This document shows, piece after piece, positions 23,690 to 31,005 of a stretch of DNA of 64,000 nt (position 1 is its first letter; each line of letters opens with the position of its first letter). The notes beneath the pieces are model-generated. The model searched no databases, was not told the origin of the DNA, and saw only the letters and a list, made by a program, of their open reading frames with translations. The DNA lies in the NCBI GenBank assembly GCA_965200095.1, contig OZ241350.1:186001-250000 (forward strand), in the 5' to 3' direction. The DNA comes from JANQOH01 sp965200095. GTDB lineage: Bacteria > Pseudomonadota > Alphaproteobacteria > UBA7887. A program made the position numbers and the translations under genes.

Positions 23690-24979
23690 TCAGGGAGCGG
23701 CGTCACGCACGATCAGGGTGGCGTTGGTGCCGCCGAAACCGAAGGAGTTGGAGAGCGCGGCGCGCACCGGGCGCCGTTTCGCGCGGAGCGGAACCAGATC
23801 GAGGTCGCACCCCGGCGAAGGGTTCTCCAGGTTGAGGGTCGGGGGAACGATGTTTTCGGCGACTGCGAGGATGGCGAAGATGGCCTCCACGGCGCCGGCC
23901 GCGCCGAGGAGATGGCCCACCGCCGATTTGGTGGAGGACATGGAGAGCGCGCCGGCGTCGTCGCCGAACAGGCGCTTGACCGCGTTGTGCTCGATCTCGT
24001 CGCCGAGGGGGGTCGAGGTTCCGTGGGCGTTGACGTAGTCGATGTCGGCGGGGGTCATGCCGGCGCGCGCGAGGGCGGCGCGCATGGAGCGGAAACCGCC
24101 GTCGCCGTCGGGCGCCGGGGCGGTGATGTGATGGGCGTCCCCCGACAGGCCGTAGCCGGCGATCTCGGCGTAGATGCGGGCGCCGCGGCGGCGCGCGTGC
24201 CCGTATTCCTCGAGCATGACGATTCCGGCGCCCTCGCCGAGCACGAAACCGTCGCGGTCGCGATCCCACGGGCGCGAGGCGCGTTCGGGTTCGTCGTTGA
24301 AGCCGGTGGACAGCGCGCGGGCGGCGCAGAAGCCGGCGACGCACAGGCGCGAGATGGCGGATTCGGCGCCGCCGGCGACCATTGCGTCGGCGTCGCCGAG
24401 GAGGATCATCCGCGCCGCGTCGCCGATGGCGTGCGCTCCGGTGGAGCAGGCGGTGACGACGGCGTGGTTCGGCCCCTTGAAGCCGTGGCGGATCGACACC
24501 TGCCCGGAGGCGAGATTGATGAGGCTGGACGGAATGAAGAAGGGGCTGACGCGGCGCGGCCCCTTTTCGGCGAGGGTGAGCGTCGCCGCCTCGATGCCCG
24601 GCAGGCCGCCGATGCCCGAGCCGATGAGGACGCCGGTGCGCTCGCGCGATTCGGGGTCCTTCGGCGCCCAGCCGGCGTCGTCGACCGCCTGTTGCGCGGC
24701 GGCGATGGCGTAGTGGATGAAGGGGTCCATCCGCCGCTGTTCGCGCGGGTCGATCCAGGCGTCGGCGTCGAAACCGTCCTCGGCGTCGGCTCCCGGCGCC
24801 TGGCCGGCGATGCGCGACGGCATGTCCGAGACATCGACGCGGTCGATGCGGCGGATCCCCGATTCCCCGGCTATCAGACGGCGCCATGTGGCTTCCACGC
24901 CGCAGGCCAGCGGCGTGACCAGGCCGAGGCCGGTGACGACCGCGCGCCGGGGACCCGGGGAACCGCCGTCGGCGGTCAC
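23690..24979 (-). CDS. fabF: 3-oxoacyl-ACP synthase II
   Basis: Condensing enzyme elongating acyl-ACP with malonyl-ACP. The 429-residue protein carries the Cys-His-His triad: Cys in VTACSTGAHAIGDAAR, His in NAHGTSTPLGDEIEHNA and His in SAVGHLLGAAGAVEA. The N-terminus RRAVVTGLGLVTPLACG and the C-terminal NSFGFGGTNATLIV are standard. It follows acpP by 18 bases on the same strand and precedes mltG, so it is part of the fatty-acid operon. Confidence 0.97.
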   Translation of the reverse strand: MTADGGSPGPRRAVVTGLGLVTPLACGVEATWRRLIAGESGIRRIDRVDVSDMPSRIAGQAPGADAEDGFDADAWIDPREQRRMDPFIHYAIAAAQQAVDDAGWAPKDPESRERTGVLIGSGIGGLPGIEAATLTLAEKGPRRVSPFFIPSSLINLASGQVSIRHGFKGPNHAVVTACSTGAHAIGDAARMILLGDADAMVAGGAESAISRLCVAGFCAARALSTGFNDEPERASRPWDRDRDGFVLGEGAGIVMLEEYGHARRRGARIYAEIAGYGLSGDAHHITAPAPDGDGGFRSMRAALARAGMTPADIDYVNAHGTSTPLGDEIEHNAVKRLFGDDAGALSMSSTKSAVGHLLGAAGAVEAIFAILAVAENIVPPTLNLENPSPGCDLDLVPLRAKRRPVRAALSNSFGFGGTNATLIVRDAAP

Positions 24980-24997
24980 GCTGCGGCCCCCGCCGCT

Positions 24998-25240
24998 TCA
25001 GGACTGTTGGCTGATGAAGTCAATGGCGTCCTGCACGGTGACGATCTTGTCGGCCACGTCATCGGGGATCTCGCAGCCGAACTCTTCCTCGAACGCCATC
25101 ACCATCTCGACCGCGTCGAGACTGTCGGCGCCGAGGTCGTCCATCAGGCTCGCGCTTTCGGTGACCTTCGCCTCGTCGATCCCCAGATGCTCGACGACGA
25201 TCTTCTTGACTCGCCCGGCGACGTCATTGGCCTCGGTCAT
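24998..25240 (-). CDS. acpP: Acyl carrier protein
   Basis: An 80-residue acidic carrier protein. The phosphopantetheine serine lies in DDLGADSLDAVEMVMAFEEE (Ser in DSL), and the C-terminus IPDDVADKIVTVQDAIDFI is typical. It carries growing acyl chains for fabD, fabG and fabF on either side of it. A 113-base gap separates it from fabG, larger than the other gaps in this operon, and could hold an additional promoter for high acpP expression; I see no strong hexamers. Confidence 0.98.
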   Translation of the reverse strand: MTEANDVAGRVKKIVVEHLGIDEAKVTESASLMDDLGADSLDAVEMVMAFEEEFGCEIPDDVADKIVTVQDAIDFISQQS

Positions 25241-25353
25241 TCGGACACACTCCGTTGGATTGTTCGTAGCCCGGTTCGCCGCGGCGAACCGTGCGGGGTG
25301 CTAGCACAGGCCGCGCGGCGTGGCCACAGGCCGGCGCGTCGTCGGACGCCCCG

Positions 25354-26091
25354 TCAGATCATGGCCATGCCGCCATTGACGTGCAAGGTCTGTCCGGTGA
25401 CCCAGGCCGCTTCGTCGGACGCGAGGTAGAGGACGGCCGCCGCGACATCTTCGGGGGCGCCGGCGCGGCCCAGCGGGATGGCGTCGACCATGCGCTCGCG
25501 CGCCGGCGCGGGCAGGCCGCGCGTCATCTCCGTGTCGACGAGGCCGGGCGCGACGCAATTGACGGTGACGCCCCGCGCGGCGGCCTCGGCGGCGAGCGCC
25601 TTGCTCATGCCCACCAGACCGGCCTTGGAGGCCGCGTAATTCGCCTGTCCCGGATTGCCGGCGGCGCCGACAACCGAACTCACGCTCACGATGCGCCCGT
25701 AGCGGCGGCGCATCATGCCCCGCAGCGCCGCGCGGGCGACCAGAAACGCCGCTGTGAGATTCACGTCGAGGACCCGCCGCCAGTCCTCCTCCTTCATGCG
25801 CAGGGCGAGAGCGTCGCGGGCGATCCCGGCGTTGTTGACGAGCACGTCGAGGCCGCCGAGGGCGGTCTCGGCGCGCGCCGCGAGGCCGGCGGCCGCTTCC
25901 GCGTCCGCGAGGTCGCAGGGGAGCGCGGCGCAGCCCTCGCCGAGCTCGCCGGCGAGCGCCTCGAGGCGCTCGCGGCGCGTGCCGGAGACGGCGACCGTCG
26001 CGCCGGCGCCGCGCAGCGCGCGGGCGACGGCGCCGCCGATGCCGCCCGTGGCGCCGGTCACCAGCGCGGCCTTTCCGGTCAGGTCGAACAT
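25354..26091 (-). CDS. fabG: 3-oxoacyl-ACP reductase
   Basis: NADPH-dependent reduction of 3-oxoacyl-ACP. The 245-residue SDR has the cofactor loop VTGATGGIGGAVARAL, LVNNAGIARD, the catalytic Ser in VSVSSVVGAAGNPGQ, and Tyr-x3-Lys in NYAASKAGLVGMSKAL, ending WVTGQTLHVNGGMAMI. Context between fabD and acpP makes FabG, rather than a general SDR, the best call. The ATG at 26091 was chosen over the upstream start at 26121, which would only add the fabD-side spacer. Confidence 0.96.
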   Translation of the reverse strand: MFDLTGKAALVTGATGGIGGAVARALRGAGATVAVSGTRRERLEALAGELGEGCAALPCDLADAEAAAGLAARAETALGGLDVLVNNAGIARDALALRMKEEDWRRVLDVNLTAAFLVARAALRGMMRRRYGRIVSVSSVVGAAGNPGQANYAASKAGLVGMSKALAAEAAARGVTVNCVAPGLVDTEMTRGLPAPARERMVDAIPLGRAGAPEDVAAAVLYLASDEAAWVTGQTLHVNGGMAMI

Positions 26092-26126
26092 GGCGGCTCC
26101 CCCGGGGCGATCTGCCCCCACAGGTT

Positions 26127-27068
26127 CTACAGTGCGGCCGCGAAATCTTCGATCTCGCGCGGCTCGAGCAGCGACAGGCCGGTCAGCTCGCGGTCGATGC
26201 GCCGCGCCAGGGCGGAGAGCACGCGCCCGGCGCCGACCTCGACGAGGGTGTCGACGCCGCGGCGCTTCATGTCCAGCACGCTTTCGCGCCAGCGCACCGC
26301 GGCGGTAACCTGCTCGACGAGGAGGCCGCGGATCGCATTGGGGTCGCGGACCGGCGCCGCGGTGACGTTGGCGACAACGGGCGGGTCCGGCGCGGCCAGG
26401 ATCACGCCCTCGAGCGCGTCGCGCATGGCGGCGGCGGCGGGCTCCAGGAGGCGGCAGTGGAAAGGGGCGCTCACCGGAAGCGGGACGACGCGCCGCGCCC
26501 CGCGCGCTTTCGCCGCCTCCGCCGCGCGCCCGATGGCGGCGGCATCCCCGGAGAGGACGGTCTGGCCGGGCGCGTTGTCGTTGGCGATCTCGCAGACGCC
26601 GTCGCGGGCGGCCCCGGCGGCGATCGTCCGCATGTCCTCGAGGGCGAGGCCGAGCACGGCGATCATGGCGCCCTCGCCGACCGGAACGGCGTCCTGCATC
26701 GCCTGTCCGCGGCGGCGCAGCAGACGCGCGGCGTCGGCGAGGCGCAGCGAGCCGGCGGCGGCGAGGGCGGAATACTCGCCGAGCGAGTGGCCGGCGACGA
26801 AGGCGGCGAGGGCGGCGGGTTCGAGGCCCGCCTCCGCCCGCAGCACGCGGACGACGGCCATCGACGCCGCCATGAGCGCCGGCTGGGCGTTCTCGGTGAG
26901 GGTGAGGGTTTCCGCCGGCCCCTGAAAGACGATGCGGGAGAGGTTCAGATCGAGCGCGTCGTCGACTTCCTGAAAGACCTCGCGCGCCGCCGGGAAGGCG
27001 TCATGGAGCGCCTTTCCCATCCCGACCCGTTGCGACCCCTGACCGGGGAACGCCAGAGCTCGCGCCAT
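26127..27068 (-). CDS. fabD: Malonyl-CoA:ACP transacylase
   Basis: Loads malonyl groups from CoA onto ACP. The 313-residue protein starts MARALAFPGQGSQRVGMGKA and has the nucleophile serine in VAGHSLGEYSALAAAG, Arg in LLRRRGQAMQDAVP, and the catalytic His in VSAPFHCRLLEPA. A GTG six bases upstream (27074) is an alternative start. It is the first gene of the fatty-acid operon; its promoter appears at 27115-27144, just after the foreign gene upstream. Confidence 0.96.
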   Translation of the reverse strand: MARALAFPGQGSQRVGMGKALHDAFPAAREVFQEVDDALDLNLSRIVFQGPAETLTLTENAQPALMAASMAVVRVLRAEAGLEPAALAAFVAGHSLGEYSALAAAGSLRLADAARLLRRRGQAMQDAVPVGEGAMIAVLGLALEDMRTIAAGAARDGVCEIANDNAPGQTVLSGDAAAIGRAAEAAKARGARRVVPLPVSAPFHCRLLEPAAAAMRDALEGVILAAPDPPVVANVTAAPVRDPNAIRGLLVEQVTAAVRWRESVLDMKRRGVDTLVEVGAGRVLSALARRIDRELTGLSLLEPREIEDFAAAL

Positions 27069-27114
27069 CGCCACCCGCCCGCTGTCGCCTCGCCGCTGCC
27101 CAAGGCGTAATAAA

Positions 27115-27144
27115 CATAAACAGCTAGCGCTGGCGGTCTGTCAA
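27115..27144 (-). promoter_or_regulatory. Putative promoter of the fabD-fabG-acpP-fabF-mltG-acnA operon
   Basis: Minus-strand consensus TTGACA (27139-27144) is followed after 18 bases by TTTATG (27115-27120) in an AT-rich patch unusual for this genome. The leader would be about 40 bases. It separates the housekeeping operon from the upstream foreign gene. Confidence 0.5.
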
Positions 27145-27215
27145 GCTACGTCCTTCCTGCAGATCCAAATTCCATCCCGCTCGGGCGCACCTCTCGCCTT
27201 CCCGGCGCGTTAGCG

Positions 27216-29426
27216 TCAGGTCCCGTCAGGAGAAATGGTGTCCAGAACCGTTTGGATACCTTCCTTGCTCATATGGCCCCGCCGCCGCTTTGCCTCGTCC
27301 AGACAATCTCGTACGCGTCTTCTGACAATGTGCTCTGGCAAATCCCCGGCTTCCCGACGAATTCGCTCCGCCTTGTCCAGCAAATCCGATGGAAGCTCCG
27401 CAAACGACCCCATGTCCAGTGCAATTGGGAGCGTCGCCTCGGCATCCTTCGAAACCTTGGACCGAACAGGCCCAATTGACAGATAATTTACAAGGAAGTC
27501 TGCGCTCATGACTGGTGTGGGCGGCGCCTTGGACTCCAATTCCTTCCGGATCTCGCTGTCCACATATTTAGCAGACCCGTCCAGCGTGAGCCACCATGCC
27601 GAGTAGCCAAGCGCAGAAGAATTTTCTGTGCGCCGGAGTTCCACGACCCCAAGGTAGTTTTCAACGTCATGTCGGACCAGACGGTTAGTGATCTTGTCCA
27701 GCTCCCCACCCGTTAGGCCGCGCCGTCTGGCATGCGCGGAATGCCATGCTTCGTGTACGACCCTTCGAATTTCATCGCCCGCTTTTTCCACTTCTTCTTC
27801 GAGACTTCTACGTGTTATCTCGAAAACGTCCTTCAGAAAGTCAGCTATATCATCCTCCGGACGTTCCGGTCCCACGAAATTCTCGCTCCAGGAACCAAAG
27901 TCGCTTCGGGATCGACCGGATCTTAGATATGCGTCCGCCAAAAATGGGACATTGCCCGTCCATTGGGAATGGGAATGGTGCATATGCAGATACGCTCGGC
28001 ACATGTTTATGTGCCGCTCAACTTCTTCAATTACTCCGGGTGTGATTCGGAGTTTAAGGCCCGCTTGCGACGCCACCTTCAGCATCTGTGAAAAACTTCG
28101 CTGCCTCTCGATCAGAATGAGCGTTTCCGCGAACAGTGGGAGGACAATGGTCGTGTCCAGCCAGATCTCGCCGTGGGAAAACATTGTTGACACGGCAGTT
28201 TGAACATCTGTTGTCTGTCCCAGAAAAGCAAAAAGAGTGTATGCATCCGCCTTGGAACGAAGATGGCTCTGCACGTCTTCCGAGGGTTCCGTTAGAAGTT
28301 CCACAATACATGAATGTATCACATCGGCGGTTCGTTCTTTACGGTCTTCCAGACTGCTGTCGTACTCCGTTTCTATCACGTGCGCGACGGAATTCCGCAG
28401 TTCGTCGATGCCAAGTTTTTCCAACCTGTTGTTCGTGATAGCATCCGCGAACACCTCGCCTCGCTCGAACAGATAGCGATCCAACGCCGAGCGGATCGTC
28501 GAACAAAGAGCATCCACCTGTTCCGGGCTCTCTTCGTAGCCCTCATAGCGGGCGACACAGGACCGTATTTCACCATCCAGCGATATGTTGGCGATCTCCA
28601 CTTCGGACAGGCGTTCTCCAACCCGTTTTGCCTCGTCATGTGTCAAGCAAAATTCATCCGCCTTTTTCCAATGACGTATACGGCGTTTAGTCAGTTTGCC
28701 AAGAGCAGAATCCGTCAAGCACTTGATCCGTTCAGTGTCGTGATTGGGGAACATGGCGGCGATTCGCCTGTGTATATCAGATCTGGACATCCTCGATTCA
28801 TTGTTGGTATTTCGCAAAACCGCTCTGACCAGCGCCTGAAAGGAGAGCCTCGTCAAACCTTTATCGCGCGTGTCGTCCTCCCGCTGCAATTTCAGAAAAA
28901 TTAACGCAGCCTGGTATTCGGCGTTCGATAAGGTTGGGGCCGTATGCTCAAGAACTCCCCTGCTCGCCAGATACGGGTCGACTATTTTTGTCGCCAGGGT
29001 TTCCGCCGCGAATTCGCTATTTTCATTTTGAGAAGCCCGATCGAGAAACCATCCGGCGTCGTGGATATCAAGAACGATCCCGTAATCCTCCAACAAGTCT
29101 GTCTTAAGCGAATCGGCGGCGGAAAGAATTAACCGATTGGTGACGTAGATCAGCCTGCGCGCGTGGGGGAAATTCTCCGCCACTTTCTGCGACGTATCAC
29201 GAATTTTCCTTTTCCATTCTCGAGATACGGAGTACTGCAGAAGGGTATGAGGCTTGCCGTCGTACGAAAAAAGTTCGGCGTCTCTGCCCCGGTCGCCGGC
29301 GGGCGAGGCGACGGTGCGGATGTCGGGATACAGAGTCGACAGAAATGCCGAGGCGAAGTCTTCGAACAGCTTCCATTGCTCGGGGCGGATACGTTCCAGG
29401 GCGAGCTGCAATCGCTCCCGTTGCAT
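27216..29426 (-). CDS. Restriction-endonuclease-like / PIN-like two-nuclease protein, candidate defence gene
   Basis: A 736-residue protein of clearly lower GC (near 50% by eye) than its neighbours. Residues ~15-100 look like a PD-(D/E)xK fold: Glu22 in KLFEDFASAF, Asp49 in GDRGRDAELF, then LLQYSVSREWKRKI in the Q/S-K position, and ARRLIYVTNR. Residues ~190-275 resemble a winged helix (SRSDIHRRIAAMF, ALGKLTKRRIRHW). Residues ~420-620 look PIN-like: Asp424 in IWLDTTIVLP, Glu468 in GVIEEVERHI, Asp587 in RHDVENYLGV and Asp616 in YSAWWLTLDG. Its ATG lies 4 bases after the P450 stop on the same strand. No partner gene is adjacent. The domain reading is by eye; an immune role is inference. Confidence 0.7.
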   Translation of the reverse strand: MQRERLQLALERIRPEQWKLFEDFASAFLSTLYPDIRTVASPAGDRGRDAELFSYDGKPHTLLQYSVSREWKRKIRDTSQKVAENFPHARRLIYVTNRLILSAADSLKTDLLEDYGIVLDIHDAGWFLDRASQNENSEFAAETLATKIVDPYLASRGVLEHTAPTLSNAEYQAALIFLKLQREDDTRDKGLTRLSFQALVRAVLRNTNNESRMSRSDIHRRIAAMFPNHDTERIKCLTDSALGKLTKRRIRHWKKADEFCLTHDEAKRVGERLSEVEIANISLDGEIRSCVARYEGYEESPEQVDALCSTIRSALDRYLFERGEVFADAITNNRLEKLGIDELRNSVAHVIETEYDSSLEDRKERTADVIHSCIVELLTEPSEDVQSHLRSKADAYTLFAFLGQTTDVQTAVSTMFSHGEIWLDTTIVLPLFAETLILIERQRSFSQMLKVASQAGLKLRITPGVIEEVERHINMCRAYLHMHHSHSQWTGNVPFLADAYLRSGRSRSDFGSWSENFVGPERPEDDIADFLKDVFEITRRSLEEEVEKAGDEIRRVVHEAWHSAHARRRGLTGGELDKITNRLVRHDVENYLGVVELRRTENSSALGYSAWWLTLDGSAKYVDSEIRKELESKAPPTPVMSADFLVNYLSIGPVRSKVSKDAEATLPIALDMGSFAELPSDLLDKAERIRREAGDLPEHIVRRRVRDCLDEAKRRRGHMSKEGIQTVLDTISPDGT

Positions 29427-29430
29427 TTTT

Positions 29431-30837
29431 CTAATTCCCGTCGGGACGGGAAGAACGGCGGTTTACGCCGGAGACCGGCTCGAGCAGGACGGGGAGGCCG
29501 TCGGCGGGTTTGGGGATGGGGACCACGCGCCAGCGCGGCTCGCCCTCGCCTGCCGGCGACACCCGGAACCGGCGCAGGAACTGGAAGGTGAACGCGCGGG
29601 CCTGGAGCATGGCGAAATGCAGGCCCAGACATTTGTGAACGCCGCCGCCGAAAGGCGACCACGCGAAGCGGTGGCGCTTGTCCTCGGCGCGGTCGGGACC
29701 GAAGCGGTCGGGGTCGAAGGCCAGGGGGTCGCTCCACAGGGTCGGGTCGCGGGCGACGAGACCGGGGCTGACCGACAGATGCGTGTCGCCGGGGATTTCG
29801 TAGCCGCCGAAGGCGAAGGGGCGGAGCGCATAGCGCGGGATGAACGGCACCGGCGGACGCAGCCGCAGCGCCTCCTTAAAGATGCGCTCGACGACCGGCG
29901 CGCGGTCCATGAGCGCGTATTCGAGGCGGTCGGCGTCGACTCCCGCGATCTCCTCGCGCGCGGCGTCCTGCCATTCCGGATGACGGGCGAGCGCCCATAC
30001 CATGGTCGTCAACCCGCTGGTGGTGGTGTCGTGCGCCGCCATCAGGAGGAAATTGAGATGTTCGACGATTTCCTCGTCGGTGAAATGCCGGCCCTTGTCC
30101 TCGCCGTCCTCGAGGCGGGCGCGGCACAGATGCGAGAACAGGTCGTCGCCGTCGCCGTCGCGGCGTTCGGGGATGCGGCGCCGGAGCCAGTCGAGCAGGA
30201 AGGCGCGGGCCCGCAGGCCGCGCCACGTCCGGTTGCCGGGGAGCGGCGTGCGCACCACGGCGACCGAGGCGGCGAGTTCGGTAATGAAGGCGCGGTTGAG
30301 CCGTCGCGCCTCGGCGCCGCGGTCCATGCCCATGAAGATCGCGGCGCCGAGTTCGAGCGTCAGGTCCTTGACCGCGTCGTAGAAGCGCATCCGGCCCCGG
30401 GGCCACCGGTCGAGCGCCGCGGCGATGCCGCTATTCATGCGCGCCGTGTAGTCGGCCAGCGCTTTCGGCTTGAACGCCGTCTGCATGATGCGCCGGTGCA
30501 GCCGGTGGTTGTCGAAGTCGCGGAGCATGAGGCCGCCGGGAAAAAGGCGGGACAGCAGCGCCCACCCCTTCTCGCTCGAGAAGTTGCGCTCGCGGTCCAT
30601 CAACACGCGCTCCAGCGCGTCGGCGCCGTGGAGGGCGACCGCCCAGCGCCCGAAATTGCGGGTCTTGTAGACCGGCCCGTGCGCCGCGAGGCGCCTTTCG
30701 TGAAAGCCGATGGGGTCGCGCACGAATTCCACGGAGGTGCCGAACAGCGGCCAGCCGCCGTCGCCGGGAATGTGCGCGAGCCGCCGTTTCGCGGCCGCTC
30801 CGGCCGGGTCCGCAAACGCGCCGGCGTCGGTTTCCAT
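29431..30837 (-). CDS. Cytochrome P450
   Basis: A 468-residue soluble bacterial P450 monooxygenase. The I-helix oxygen-activation motif is LLMAAHDTTTSG (~residue 269), the K-helix ExxR is FKEALRLRPP (~323) and the haem loop is FGGGVHKCLGLHFA with Cys near residue 404. The N-terminus (HIPGDGGWPLFGTSVEFVRD) lacks a membrane anchor. ATG 30837 has GGGGAGAG upstream. It is divergent from the DUF1302-DUF1329-YCF48-MMPL cluster, which suggests a role on a hydrophobic substrate. A 2Fe-2S ferredoxin reductase at 47.8 kb is a possible but unlinked electron donor. Confidence 0.93.
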   Translation of the reverse strand: METDAGAFADPAGAAAKRRLAHIPGDGGWPLFGTSVEFVRDPIGFHERRLAAHGPVYKTRNFGRWAVALHGADALERVLMDRERNFSSEKGWALLSRLFPGGLMLRDFDNHRLHRRIMQTAFKPKALADYTARMNSGIAAALDRWPRGRMRFYDAVKDLTLELGAAIFMGMDRGAEARRLNRAFITELAASVAVVRTPLPGNRTWRGLRARAFLLDWLRRRIPERRDGDGDDLFSHLCRARLEDGEDKGRHFTDEEIVEHLNFLLMAAHDTTTSGLTTMVWALARHPEWQDAAREEIAGVDADRLEYALMDRAPVVERIFKEALRLRPPVPFIPRYALRPFAFGGYEIPGDTHLSVSPGLVARDPTLWSDPLAFDPDRFGPDRAEDKRHRFAWSPFGGGVHKCLGLHFAMLQARAFTFQFLRRFRVSPAGEGEPRWRVVPIPKPADGLPVLLEPVSGVNRRSSRPDGN

Positions 30838-30901
30838 CTCGGCTCTCCCCGGTTCCGCGTCGCTCCGCCGTTCTCCGTCCTTGTAGGCGTTGCGTTCGCG
30901 C

Positions 30902-30930
30902 TTGCCAACGGGGATGCGACTCCCTACGCT
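30902..30930 (+). promoter_or_regulatory. Possible promoter of the DUF1302-DUF1329-YCF48-MMPL cluster
   Basis: TTGCCA (30902-30907) and TACGCT (30925-30930) are 17 bases apart, about 75 bases before the DUF1302 ATG. The -10 is a weak match. Confidence 0.3.
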
Positions 30931-31005
30931 GCGGGGACACGCAAGGGGGGCGCGCCGCAAGGCGCGGCCCGGAGCGCGGATCGGGGGAATCCAGGGGGGT
31001 CATCG

